The notes: generated from the sequence alone by a model not told the origin. Shown: positions 24,569-33,280, numbered from the stretch's first letter. The stretch is 39,334 nt of DNA from Candidatus Lachnoclostridium stercoravium (GCA_019118365.1 DWZA01000068.1:1-39334), one strand, 5' to 3'. Made by a program: numbers and translations.

Positions 24569-25355
24569 ATTTCTTAGGGTAGATGACTAGTCCATATTTT
24601 TCAGGGCTGGCCTTTTCGTTAAAGATTCCATTTACAGATAATGTGACCATTACGCGACTGATAAAATCTCGATCGATAATGTTTGCGACACGATTGGGGA
24701 GAGGCTTGCTTTTGTATCGTGTAAGGTAATAAAGATGGACAAAATACGATATAAAATCACTAATCTGTATAAAATAAGATTCCTCAGAGTCTTTTTCTAG
24801 AACATCTTCAATCATATTTTTAATTGGCTTATTAATATACCCCCCAAATTGTGAATGAATAGGATTAAATGCTCTTATAGCTCTGGCTGTTTTTCTCATA
24901 GGAGCAATGCGGCCTTTGTCTGTAATAAGGAGAAAATTCCAGTCTCCTTGGCTGTCATTTTCAATCCGTTGAACATTATAAGTAAGAGCATTTTCCAATA
25001 TGTGATAATTTTTAATAGTAATCCTGGTTTTATCAATGATTACATTGATAGATGCGAGGTTGAGAGAAGCGATCATTAAAGTGAATTTTTTAAGAATCTC
25101 TGTTTTTTGTTCATGCGACCATTGGTAGGAACGGTAGGGATTCTTATCGGTGAGAAAATGTTTGGTATGCATTTCCTGACTTGTGTGAAATCCGTATTCT
25201 TTTTTTAGGTTACAGCGAAAAGCTCGGATAATGTTATAATTATCCTGCCAGGAACCGCATGGCATATATACGCTGGTAAGAATAAACGTATCGCTGGATT
25301 TTGTATTTAATCCATCGTCGCCAGTTTCATCAAAATATACAATTTTTGTCTCCAT
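24567..25355 (-). CDS. DUF3800 domain protein
   Basis: 262 residues. The N-terminal KIVYFDETGDDG is the conserved acidic start of DUF3800, and the C-terminal IQISDFISYFVHLYYL holds its second acidic motif (QISDFISY). DUF3800 proteins have a predicted RNase H-like fold and occur near defence genes and mobile elements. AAAGGAG on this strand precedes ATG 25355. Base composition is clearly more AT-rich than the glycan genes around it, the strand is opposite, and repeat fragments flank it. These point to recent acquisition. A nuclease or phage-defence role is possible but unproven. Confidence 0.85.
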   Translation of the reverse strand: METKIVYFDETGDDGLNTKSSDTFILTSVYMPCGSWQDNYNIIRAFRCNLKKEYGFHTSQEMHTKHFLTDKNPYRSYQWSHEQKTEILKKFTLMIASLNLASINVIIDKTRITIKNYHILENALTYNVQRIENDSQGDWNFLLITDKGRIAPMRKTARAIRAFNPIHSQFGGYINKPIKNMIEDVLEKDSEESYFIQISDFISYFVHLYYLTRYKSKPLPNRVANIIDRDFISRVMVTLSVNGIFNEKASPEKYGLVIYPKK

Positions 25356-25548
25356 AAAAACTCCTTTGTGGTTGATGCTGCGATTGAATTAAATCGTATT
25401 AAGATGACGATCCCTAATAAATCAAACAGCAGAAATCAAAGATATGTAAATATATGATATGGTTTCATGTGATACAGATATGTGTGCCTGAGAGGGCGAA
25501 AAGGAGGCGTAAGACCATCTGCTGCGATGATCCTACACCTGGACGGAA

Positions 25549-26013
25549 TTACAGTGTCCGCGCCCGTTCCGCGATGCTCTGATGGAAATTGATCACCTTG
25601 TGCTCGTATTCTTCATCCATGTATTTTGAAGTGATCAGAAAGTCTGCGGTCGCCTTGTTGTTAGCGATGGGAATATCATATACCTGGGCGATGCGCAGCA
25701 ACGCCTTCACATCCGGGTCGTGAGGCTGCGCAGTCAGCGGGTCAGAAAAGAATACCACAAAGTCGACCCGTCCCTCTACGATCTTAGCGCCTACCTGCTG
25801 GTCGCCGCCTAAAGGGCCGCTGTTGTAGCCTTTGACCGGAAGGCCGGTAGCTTCGGTGATCATGCGGGCAGTAGTTCCCGTCCCGCATAAAAAGTGATGT
25901 TTTAAAATTTCTTTATTTGCGTCACACCATTCAATGATCTCGTGTTTCTTACTGTCATGGGCGATCAGGGCGATATTTTTCTGCTTCCCGATCGTAAGCG
26001 TCAGATAATCCAT
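25549..26013 (-). CDS. mgsA: Methylglyoxal synthase
   Basis: 154 residues from ATG 26013, which has AGGAGG 7 bp upstream on this strand; the in-frame ATG 33 bp earlier lacks one. The enzyme turns dihydroxyacetone phosphate into methylglyoxal, a glycolytic bypass when phosphate is short. Motifs: NIALIAHDSKK with the conserved His and Asp; GTGTTARMI, the phosphate-binding loop; GYNSGPLGGDQQVGA; and FFSDPLTAQPHDPDV with catalytic Asp and His. It is a housekeeping metabolic gene, so its place within an otherwise glycan-related locus is unexpected. Confidence 0.95.
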   Translation of the reverse strand: MDYLTLTIGKQKNIALIAHDSKKHEIIEWCDANKEILKHHFLCGTGTTARMITEATGLPVKGYNSGPLGGDQQVGAKIVEGRVDFVVFFSDPLTAQPHDPDVKALLRIAQVYDIPIANNKATADFLITSKYMDEEYEHKVINFHQSIAERARTL

Positions 26014-26064
26014 AGAAAATCCTCCTTTTTTGAAAGTCAGAGACATTGTATGCCTCCGTTACCA

Positions 26065-26093
26065 TTTAATGCATAATTTGTCGGGGCTGTCAA
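26065..26093 (-). promoter_or_regulatory. Promoter of mgsA
   Basis: On the minus strand, TTGACA (26093-26088) and ATTAAA (26070-26065) are 17 bp apart, with TG one base upstream of the -10 hexamer. The -35 is perfect and the -10 weak but extended. The transcript would begin about 45 nt before the mgsA start. Confidence 0.5.
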
Positions 26094-26132
26094 GAGAAAT
26101 GACAAAGATTTAACAAATATTTCATATTCCCG

Positions 26133-26151
26133 GTAACAGTTCAGGATAGCG
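26133..26151 (+). repeat. Direct repeat, right copy
   Basis: GTAACAGTTCAGGATAGCG, 17 of 19 identical to the copy at 24424. The rest of the 26014-26303 gap is AT-rich; apart from the mgsA promoter I see no other structure in it. Confidence 0.6.
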
Positions 26152-26303
26152 GAAAAACGATCCCATAGCATAAACCATGTTGGGCTGAGATCGAATAAAA
26201 GTATTAGAAATATTAATTCAAGATAAAGATCAATTAATTTTACAAATGGTTGCGGGCGTGCTATAAGTATTTCAGCAGAGATAAAGAAGGGGGAGGAACG
26301 GAC

Positions 26304-27473
26304 ATGTTTCCTATCGACAAAGATTCAAAATTTAGTTTTTCTAAAGCAGTTTACTATAATTTCCACCCTATTCCAGTGAAAAAGCCCTGGCGGGATGCAA
26401 CAGGCGGATTCGGCAATTTCGCTCCGCTCCAGGGCTGGGTGGACATTTATGATTCGGAAGGCTATAGCGGCGGCACATTTTGCTCCATGGGTATTGTGAA
26501 CAACATCCTGCCGCTGATCCTTACGGGAGAGACACGGACTTATGAAGAATGGTACAACTATATTTACTGGAAAATGAGAAATTTTGGCTTTCAGAGCGGT
26601 CAGATCGTTGATCTTGGCCAGCTGGACCTTATTATGCTGGAAATCATGGCAAAGAGAGAAAATAAACCTCTTCATCGTTTTCTGGGCGCGGAGAAAGACT
26701 GGGCGGCATGCTACAAGGGCGGCGGTTCCCTTTTGTCTGACGACGAAGACCTTCTTTCTGATATGACCAGGTATGTAGAGGAAGGCTATAAAACGATTAA
26801 ATTTAAAGTCGGAAGCGACTGGGGCAGGAACATGGAAAGGGATGCAAGGCGGATGGAAAAAGTCCGGGCCGCAGTAGGAGATGATATTGAGATCGCAGTA
26901 GATGCCAATCAGGTATGGGATGTAGAAAACGCCCTGAAATTTGCCGATATGATCCGCCCATATCGTCCGGCATGGTACGAAGAGCCGGTTCATTCCCATG
27001 ATATGAACGCGATAAAAGAAGTAAAGGAGCGTTCCGGAATGATGATCGGATATGGAGAATCTATGCGCAATAAGTTTGCATTTGAAACATATGCGGAAAA
27101 GGGCGTCGATCACCTGATGCCTTTAGTGGGCCGTATGAGCCGTATGAGCGATCTGCTGGATATCAGGGATCTGGCGAGAAAGAACGGGCTGCGCTTTTCT
27201 TCAGGCGGGACAGTGTGGCTCAATGCTGTTTTCGGCGCGCTATATGATGAGAACGAGATGCTGGAGAATCATGAGCCGATGACAGCTCCTATCGGCGACT
27301 GCCTGTCCGTTAAGCCGGAAGAGAAAAACGGGCGGCTCTATCTGCCGGATATCCCAGGAAGTCCGATCCGGCTGGATATTGAAAAACTGGAAAGAGACAG
27401 GACGCTGGAAAGCGTCAGATATTTCTACACAGATACAGTAAAACATAACTTTGCCGTAAGAGCAGCTTATTAA
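26304..27473 (+). CDS. Enolase-superfamily enzyme (mandelate racemase/muconate-lactonizing group)
   Basis: 389 residues. Metal ligands appear in the order expected of the barrel: Asp near residue 200 in VDANQVW, Glu near 226-227 in WYEEPV, and Glu near 252 in GYGES. The general-base Lys lies in IKFKVG near 166-168. Most relatives dehydrate sugar acids or racemise alpha-hydroxy acids. A late catalytic His was not clearly identified, so the reaction is open. GGGGGAGG lies 6-7 bp before ATG 26304; an in-frame upstream ATG at 26250 overlaps unlikely sequence. It is followed by a strong terminator and is a single-gene unit. A link to the polysaccharide is not evident. Confidence 0.85.
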   Translation: MFPIDKDSKFSFSKAVYYNFHPIPVKKPWRDATGGFGNFAPLQGWVDIYDSEGYSGGTFCSMGIVNNILPLILTGETRTYEEWYNYIYWKMRNFGFQSGQIVDLGQLDLIMLEIMAKRENKPLHRFLGAEKDWAACYKGGGSLLSDDEDLLSDMTRYVEEGYKTIKFKVGSDWGRNMERDARRMEKVRAAVGDDIEIAVDANQVWDVENALKFADMIRPYRPAWYEEPVHSHDMNAIKEVKERSGMMIGYGESMRNKFAFETYAEKGVDHLMPLVGRMSRMSDLLDIRDLARKNGLRFSSGGTVWLNAVFGALYDENEMLENHEPMTAPIGDCLSVKPEEKNGRLYLPDIPGSPIRLDIEKLERDRTLESVRYFYTDTVKHNFAVRAAY

Positions 27474-27491
27474 AGCTGCAAAGGCGGATAA

Positions 27492-27535
27492 AAAAAGAAT
27501 GGGAAAACAGGAGAGAATGTTTTCCCATTCTTTTT
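27492..27535 (+). terminator. Strong Rho-independent terminator
   Basis: AAAAAGAATGGGAAAACA (27492-27509) pairs perfectly over 18 bp with TGTTTTCCCATTCTTTTT (27518-27535). It is symmetrical enough to act both ways. It separates the enolase-family gene from the wzt operon. Confidence 0.92.
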
Positions 27536-27688
27536 GGGCGATAAGCCGGGCAAGCGGCGGCCAGGCTTGCATGAGCAGACATTTGCCGGGCAAGCGTTCG
27601 CCATTCTCCCTTATCCGCAGCTGTTTCTGACATATTTCTTACCATTTACGGAAAAATATAGGAATAAGGTGCACGGAAAATTTTTTTA

Positions 27689-27697
27689 TGCTATACT
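27689..27697 (+). promoter_or_regulatory. Extended -10 promoter of the wzt operon
   Basis: TGCTATACT sits about 33 bp before the wzt start codon, giving a short leader. No good -35 hexamer was found at 17 bp, so it would depend on the TG extension. A CGGAGGAAAG ribosome site follows. Confidence 0.45.
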
Positions 27698-27729
27698 AAT
27701 GGCGATGTACTACCCAACGGAGGAAAGCT

Positions 27730-29085
27730 ATGGCTGACGAATATGCGATCCAAGTCAAAGATGTGACTAAAATATATAAATTATACGATAAACCGATTGA
27801 CCGGCTGAAGGAGTCCTTAAATCCGCTGCATAAAAACTATCATAAGGATTTTTATGCCCTGAACCATATTTCCTTTCAGGTGAAAAAGGGAGAGACGGTA
27901 GGGATCATCGGAACCAATGGTTCGGGAAAGTCTACGATCTTAAAGATCATTACCGGCGTGCTCACTCCTACAGAGGGGGACGTACAGGTAAAAGGGGTGA
28001 TCTCAGCCCTGTTAGAGCTGGGCGCCGGGTTTAATTCGGATTATACAGGCATTGAAAATATCTATATGAACGGCACGATGATGGGCTTTACGAGAAAAGA
28101 GATGGACGCCAAGCTTCAGGATATCCTGGACTTTGCGGATATCGGCGATTTCGTCTATCAGCCGGTGAAGACCTATTCCAGCGGTATGTTCGTCCGTCTG
28201 GCCTTTGCCCTGGCGATCAATGTGGATCCGGAGATCCTGATCGTAGACGAGGCGCTTTCTGTAGGCGACGTATTTTTCCAGTCCAAATGCTACCGGCGGA
28301 TGGATGAGATCCGGAAAAACGGCACTACGATCCTGATGGTCACCCACGATATGGGAAGCATCATCAAATACTGTGATAAAGTCGTTCTTTTAAATAAGGG
28401 AGAGTTCATCGCCGAGGGCGAGCCGGGCCGTATGGTGGATATGTATAAGAAGATCCTGGCCGGGCAGATGGATTCTCTGAAGGAAGAGCTGGAAGAGATG
28501 AATGATTTTTCCGGCGAAAAGGCGCTGGAAGATGGAAAAGAGCAGCTGTTTGAGAAGAAAAAGTTTGAAAAAGAAGCCAGCGGCCATACGGGGCTGATGA
28601 AGGACAAGATCACTATCAACGCCAGCCGTACGGAGTACGGAGACGGCAGAGCGGAGATCTTTGATCTTGGGCTTTGCGATGAGAGAGGAAATCTGACCAA
28701 TCTCCTGCTAAAGGGAGAGATGTTTACGATAAAGGAGCGGATCCGTTTCAACGCGGATATCCAGGCTCCCATCTTTACGTATACGATCAAGGACAAAAAG
28801 GGCACGGACCTGTCAGGGACCAATACCATGTTTGAAGGCACGGATATCAAGCCGGTAAAGAGAGGAGACGTTTACGACGTTTCTTTTAAGCAGAAGATGA
28901 CCCTTCAGGGGGGAGAATATCTTCTTTCCATGAGCTGCACCGGTTTTGAAAACGGGGAGCACGTGGTATACCACCGCCTCTATGACGTGGCCAATATCAC
29001 GGTCATTTCCAATAAGAATACTGTGGGAGTCTACGACATGGAGTCCGAGGTGGAGACGAAGCTGACAAGGGCAGGTGAAAGTTAA
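27730..29085 (+). CDS. wzt: ABC-type polysaccharide exporter ATPase with C-terminal glycan-recognition-type domain
   Basis: 451 residues. The N-terminal ATPase has Walker A GTNGSGKST (about 61-69), the signature YSSGMFVRLAFALAI (about 149) and Walker B ILIVDEALSVGD (about 169). GAGFNSDYTGIENIYMNG is typical of Wzt/TagH proteins. After a charged linker (about 250-285), residues 290-451 form an extra beta-rich domain, from KITINASRTEYGDGRAEIFD through YHRLYDVANI. This resembles the Wzt C-terminal carbohydrate-binding domain that reads the chain end before export. The permease partner wzm is at 23006. In known systems such domains recognise terminal modifications such as methyl groups, and a methyltransferase-fold gene follows directly. 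Confidence 0.93.
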   Translation: MADEYAIQVKDVTKIYKLYDKPIDRLKESLNPLHKNYHKDFYALNHISFQVKKGETVGIIGTNGSGKSTILKIITGVLTPTEGDVQVKGVISALLELGAGFNSDYTGIENIYMNGTMMGFTRKEMDAKLQDILDFADIGDFVYQPVKTYSSGMFVRLAFALAINVDPEILIVDEALSVGDVFFQSKCYRRMDEIRKNGTTILMVTHDMGSIIKYCDKVVLLNKGEFIAEGEPGRMVDMYKKILAGQMDSLKEELEEMNDFSGEKALEDGKEQLFEKKKFEKEASGHTGLMKDKITINASRTEYGDGRAEIFDLGLCDERGNLTNLLLKGEMFTIKERIRFNADIQAPIFTYTIKDKKGTDLSGTNTMFEGTDIKPVKRGDVYDVSFKQKMTLQGGEYLLSMSCTGFENGEHVVYHRLYDVANITVISNKNTVGVYDMESEVETKLTRAGES

Positions 29086-29089
29086 AGCT

Positions 29090-29893
29090 ATGAAGAATAC
29101 AGCAGCAGAATTGCTGGATTTATGGGAAAAATATGACGGAAACAGCGAAAAGATCCTGGAAGAGCACGTGGATCTGGGCTATCTGTATGCGCTGTCGAAA
29201 GCCAGGGAAAATCTTCTGGAGTGGTTTCCATTTCAGCCAGGGAAAAAGATCCTTGTGGATGGAGCGGACTGCGGAAGCCTGGCGGGACTGTTCCTGCAAA
29301 AGGGGCTGGAAGTGACTGTTCTGGACGATTCTGCAGACCAGCTGGCATTTACGAAGACCCGCTGGCCGAAAGCAGCCTGCATACAGGGCCGCCTGTCCGG
29401 CAGCCTGGAAGCATTAAAGGGCCGGACGGGAAAAGTGGATTATATCTGCATAGCAGGTTCCCTGGAAGAAGAGGAAGAGGCGAGAAACCGCCAGATAAAA
29501 AACGCAAGAAAGCTTCTTGCGCCAGGCGGATATCTTTTTGTGGCTGCAGACAACCCTTCCGGCTTAAAGCACTGGGCCGGCGCGCCGAAAGAGGCCAACG
29601 CCATTGGAAGAAAGAGACTGAAAAAACTCCTTGAAAAGGGCCAGAAGGACCAGCGGGGAGAACTTACGATGTATTATCCATTTCCGGATCATAAACTTCC
29701 CACAGAGATCTATTCAGATAGCTGGCTTCCTGAAAAGGGAGATCTGTCAGGCGCAGTGATCTCCTATGATTATCCGGAATTTTTAAAGGCAGAGACAGGC
29801 CCTTCCTACGATATGATCTGCGAGGAAGGCAATTTCCGGGAATTTTCAAATTCATTTCTGGCAGTCTGGAGAAAAGGCGGCTGGGAAGAATAG
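29090..29893 (+). CDS. Class I methyltransferase-fold protein, possibly degenerate
   Basis: 267 residues. The order KKILVDGADCGSLAGLFLQK, LEVTVLDDS, YICIAGSLE and ARKLLAPGGYLFVAADNP follows motifs I to VI of SAM-dependent methyltransferases. Motif I reads DGADCGSLAG rather than the usual GxGxG, so SAM binding may be altered. The C-terminal part with MYYPFPDHKLPTEIYSD is also seen in clostridial glycan loci. ATG 29090 is 4 bp after the wzt stop; GTG 29075 is an alternative. Its position between wzt and the giant glycosyltransferase suggests it modifies the chain end or a sugar, which is inference. Confidence 0.7.
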   Translation: MKNTAAELLDLWEKYDGNSEKILEEHVDLGYLYALSKARENLLEWFPFQPGKKILVDGADCGSLAGLFLQKGLEVTVLDDSADQLAFTKTRWPKAACIQGRLSGSLEALKGRTGKVDYICIAGSLEEEEEARNRQIKNARKLLAPGGYLFVAADNPSGLKHWAGAPKEANAIGRKRLKKLLEKGQKDQRGELTMYYPFPDHKLPTEIYSDSWLPEKGDLSGAVISYDYPEFLKAETGPSYDMICEEGNFREFSNSFLAVWRKGGWEE

Positions 29894-29928
29894 GGCGGCA
29901 TTTTTTTAGCGGCCCGATGGAGGAATGT

Positions 29929-32900
29929 ATGGCAGAGGTTATTTATATAAAGTACAACAGAACAAGAAAAGAAGAGTTTCAGATCAGGACTGCGATCCTG
30001 GAGGAGAACGGCAGGAAATGGGTGGAGAAGTCCGCCCTGACAGACGCGGGGATCCCCCATATCGAGGCTTTTCTGTGGAAATATAAAGGGCTGACAAAGC
30101 AGAGAAGCGCAGTCCGCGCAGCGGAACCGATCCTGTCGGAAGACGGCTCATGCGCCCGTTTTCCCTATCTGGAGGGTAAGACCCTGGCGGAACTGCTGGG
30201 GCATAAGATCAGGGACGGAAAGGCTCCTGTGAAGGAGCTTGCAGAGGTAATGGACAAGATCTGCCAGGTGAAAGACGGCTGCCTCGTTCCTTTCCAGGTG
30301 ACGAGAGAGTTTGGAAAGGTGTTCGGGGAGTTTGTCCGCTTAAAAGACGTGTCCATGACTGTTACTAATATCGATATGCTTTTGGAAAACATCCTGGTGA
30401 CCGGCGACGGATGGTATGCCATCGACTATGAATGGGTCTATGACTTCCCTGTTCCCGTCCGCTTTGTAAAATACAGGATCCTTTTCTATTTTTACCGCAA
30501 ATACGGCAGTCTTATGGAATATAAAGACCTGGGCCATTTTCTCGCCCAGTTCGGGATCTCTGAAAAAGAGGCGGAAACCTATGACGAGATGGAGGTCCGT
30601 TTCCAGCACTACGTCCACGGTGAAAATCAGGAAACTTACATGCTGAAATACCGGAAGAATTACAGGCAGGTAGAAGAGCTGGTAGGCGTGGAAGAGGAGA
30701 TGAAAGAGGCCAGGGAACAGCTTTCCCATATGAGCGAGCTGGAGTATGAGCTGGAAAACAGGGATACGGAGCTGTCCAAGTTAAAGGAGATCCAGCGTCT
30801 GACCCAGAACCATGTGACCAATCTGGAGATCATTATCGGAGATCTAAGAAGGGAAAACGGCGAGCTGGCCAATACCTTAAACGTACTGAACCGCCATATT
30901 TCCCTGCCTTACAGGGCAAGGAGAAAGCTGGGAGTGATCTTCAACCGTTTCTTCCCCAAGGGGACCAGGAAAAGAAAGATCATGTCCTACTGCAAAAACA
31001 CCCTGATCCATCCTGTTTCTTATATGAAGCTTTACACTACAGAAGAAGGAAGGAACCGGATCGAGGGGGACTTCCAGATCGGCGACGATTACCGGATCTA
31101 CGGAAAGGTCCGTTTCCCAAAAGAGGAAAACCCGACGGTTTCTATTGTGATCCCGGTGTACAACCAGATCCACTATACCTATGCCTGCCTCCGCTCCATT
31201 CTGGAGTTTACAAAGGACGTAAGCTATGAGGTGATCATCGCGGACGACGTTTCAAGCGACGCGACGAAGGATCTTTCCCGGTACGCGGACAACCTGATGA
31301 TCATGCGCAATGAGACGAACCAGGGATTCCTTAAAAACTGCAACCAGGCGGCGAAAGCGGCCAGGGGAAAATATATCATGTTTTTAAATAACGACACCCA
31401 GGTGACAGAGGGCTGGCTTTCTTCCCTGGTAAAGCTGATCCAGTCGGATCCGTCTATCGGCATGGTAGGCTCCAAGCTGGTCTACCCGGACGGAAGACTG
31501 CAGGAGGCCGGCGGCATCATCTGGAGCGACGGCTCCGGCTGGAATTACGGCCGCCTGGACGATCCGGACAAACCGGAATACAATTACGTCAAGGATGTGG
31601 ATTATATTTCCGGCGCGGCGATCCTTCTGCCCCTCAGCCTGTGGAAGCAGATCGGAGGCTTTGACGAGCGTTTTGCCCCGGCATACTGCGAGGATTCCGA
31701 TCTGGCCTTTGAAGTGCGCAAGGCAGGATACCGGGTGGTATACCAGCCTCTCTCCAAAGTCGTCCATTTCGAAGGCGTTTCCAATGGAACCGATGTCAAT
31801 GGCACAGGATTAAAACGGTACCAGGTGGAAAACAGCGAGAAGCTGAAGGAAAAGTGGGCGGAAGAATTTAAAAAGCAGTGCGTCAACGACGGCAACCCCA
31901 ACCCCTTCCGGGCAAGGGAGCGGAGCATGGGCAAAGAGATCATCCTTGTGGTGGACCACTATGTGCCCACCTTCGATAAGGACGCCGGCTCCAAGACCAC
32001 ATATCAGTATCTGAAGATGTTTATAAAGAAAGGCTTTGTGGTAAAATTCCTGGGAGACAATTTCCTCCACGAGGAACCGTACTCTACAGAACTGGAGCAG
32101 ATGGGCATCGAGATCCTCTACGGGCCGGAGTTCCAGTCCAAGATCTGGGACTGGCTGAAGGAAAACGGAAAAGAGATCAGCATCGCCTACCTGAACCGGC
32201 CCCATATCGCCAGCAAGTATATTGATTTCCTGAAGAAATATACGGATATGAAGATCATTTATTACGGCCATGACCTTCATTTCTTAAGAGAAGGCAGGGA
32301 ATACGCCCTGACTGGAAACGAGGAAAATAAAAAAGCTTCGGACTACTGGAGGAGCGTGGAGCTGTCTCTGATGAAAAAAGCAGATATGTCCTACTATCCC
32401 TCTTATGTGGAGCGGGACGCTATCCACGACATTGATTCCAGGATCCGGGTCAAGGACATTACGGCTTATGTATATGATGAGTTTTTGGAAAATATCAGCG
32501 AAGATTTTGAAAAACGGGAGGGCCTGCTGTTTGTAGGCGGCTTCGCTCATCCGCCGAACGCCGACGGGGTGCTTTGGTTTGCGAGGGAGATCTATCCGCT
32601 GATCAGAAAAAGGCTGGACGCGCCATTTTATATCGTTGGATCCAAGGTGACGGAAGAGATCCAGGCTTTAGAGCAGCCGGGAAACGGGATCATCGTCAAA
32701 GGCTTTGTATCAGAGGAAGAACTGGCCAGGCTTTACAGTTCCTGCCGGGTAGTTGTAGTTCCCCTGCGCTATGGCGCCGGGATCAAGGGAAAAGTCGTGG
32801 AGGCTATCTACAACGGCGCCCCCATCGTGACTACATCCGTGGGAGCCGAGGGAATGAAAGATATCGAAGGTATCATGCTGGTAAAAGATACGCCGGAAGA

Positions 32901-33057
32901 GTTCGCGGCAGTAGCGGCAGATCTTTATGAAGACCCGGAAGCCTGCAGGAAGATGAGCCAGGCCTCCCAGGCCTATATCCGGAAATATTTCAGCGTAGAC
33001 GGAGCGTGGGAACGGATACAGGAAGATTTTACAGTGAAAGCGCTGCCAAGCGGCTGA
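29929..33057 (+). CDS. Multidomain protein: kinase-like domain, coiled coil, GT2 and GT4 glycosyltransferases
   Basis: 1042 residues in one frame. Residues 1-240 resemble a kinase-like phosphotransferase fold, with NIDMLLENILVTGDGWYAIDYEWVYDF near 147-173 recalling the catalytic and DFx loops of LPS/choline-kinase-type proteins. Residues 245-320 are a heptad-rich coiled coil. A GT2 domain runs about 400-640 (PTVSIVIPVYNQIHYTYACL, IADDVSSDAT, MFLNNDTQV, FDERFAPAYCEDSDLAFEVR). A GT4 domain runs about 667-1030, with LFVGGFAHPPNADG near 866 and GIKGKVVEAIYNGAP near 951. GGAGGA (29919-29924) lies 4 bp before ATG 29929. Two transferases in one chain could build a disaccharide repeat processively. 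The 3' end is copied in the duplication at 33038. Confidence 0.88.
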   Translation: MAEVIYIKYNRTRKEEFQIRTAILEENGRKWVEKSALTDAGIPHIEAFLWKYKGLTKQRSAVRAAEPILSEDGSCARFPYLEGKTLAELLGHKIRDGKAPVKELAEVMDKICQVKDGCLVPFQVTREFGKVFGEFVRLKDVSMTVTNIDMLLENILVTGDGWYAIDYEWVYDFPVPVRFVKYRILFYFYRKYGSLMEYKDLGHFLAQFGISEKEAETYDEMEVRFQHYVHGENQETYMLKYRKNYRQVEELVGVEEEMKEAREQLSHMSELEYELENRDTELSKLKEIQRLTQNHVTNLEIIIGDLRRENGELANTLNVLNRHISLPYRARRKLGVIFNRFFPKGTRKRKIMSYCKNTLIHPVSYMKLYTTEEGRNRIEGDFQIGDDYRIYGKVRFPKEENPTVSIVIPVYNQIHYTYACLRSILEFTKDVSYEVIIADDVSSDATKDLSRYADNLMIMRNETNQGFLKNCNQAAKAARGKYIMFLNNDTQVTEGWLSSLVKLIQSDPSIGMVGSKLVYPDGRLQEAGGIIWSDGSGWNYGRLDDPDKPEYNYVKDVDYISGAAILLPLSLWKQIGGFDERFAPAYCEDSDLAFEVRKAGYRVVYQPLSKVVHFEGVSNGTDVNGTGLKRYQVENSEKLKEKWAEEFKKQCVNDGNPNPFRARERSMGKEIILVVDHYVPTFDKDAGSKTTYQYLKMFIKKGFVVKFLGDNFLHEEPYSTELEQMGIEILYGPEFQSKIWDWLKENGKEISIAYLNRPHIASKYIDFLKKYTDMKIIYYGHDLHFLREGREYALTGNEENKKASDYWRSVELSLMKKADMSYYPSYVERDAIHDIDSRIRVKDITAYVYDEFLENISEDFEKREGLLFVGGFAHPPNADGVLWFAREIYPLIRKRLDAPFYIVGSKVTEEIQALEQPGNGIIVKGFVSEEELARLYSSCRVVVVPLRYGAGIKGKVVEAIYNGAPIVTTSVGAEGMKDIEGIMLVKDTPEEFAAVAADLYEDPEACRKMSQASQAYIRKYFSVDGAWERIQEDFTVKALPSG

Positions 33058-33118
33058 GCAGGGCGCGAGCTAGCTCGCAGAACTGCGCAGCCATTTGGCA
33101 GCCAAGGTGGTATGAGGA
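33038..33118 (+). repeat. Gene-junction duplication, upstream copy
   Basis: About 81 bp, repeated at 33198-33278 with five differences and a 160-bp period. It contains the last six codons of the giant glycosyltransferase gene, a hairpin, and a decayed version (AAGGTGG then ATGAGG) of the ribosome site and start region of the next gene. The spacer 33119-33197 holds no gene; the ATG at 33112 opens only a 19-codon frame. Confidence 0.85.
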
Positions 33119-33197
33119 AGAAGGCCGATAGGCCGGATTCCGAATACCAGCGGCGATTGCGAGAGTGCTGAGCGATCGGCTTTCACGGATGGAATAG

Positions 33198-33278
33198 AAG
33201 CGCTGCCAAGCGGCTGAGCGGGGCGCGAGCTAGCTCGCAGAACTGCGCAGCCATTTGGCAGCCAGGAGGATATGAGGA
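33198..33278 (+). repeat. Gene-junction duplication, downstream copy with hairpin
   Basis: The intact copy holds the AGGAGGA ribosome site used by hddC. Its hairpin pairs GCTGCCAA..GGCTG (33202-33216) with CAGCC..TTGGCAGC (33248-33262), enclosing the palindrome GCGAGCTAGCTCGC (33225-33238). There is no T-run, so it is more likely a processing or stability element than a terminator. Confidence 0.85.
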
Positions 33279-33280
33279 AT

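Noticed and set aside
24567-26013. Complete insertion sequence carrying DUF3800 and mgsA
   Set aside because: No transposase gene or matching terminal inverted repeats were found; only direct 19-mers flank the pair.
33112-33171. Small gene starting at ATG 33112 between the duplicated junctions
   Set aside because: Only 19 codons, with a degraded ribosome site; it is better explained as a by-product of the duplication.
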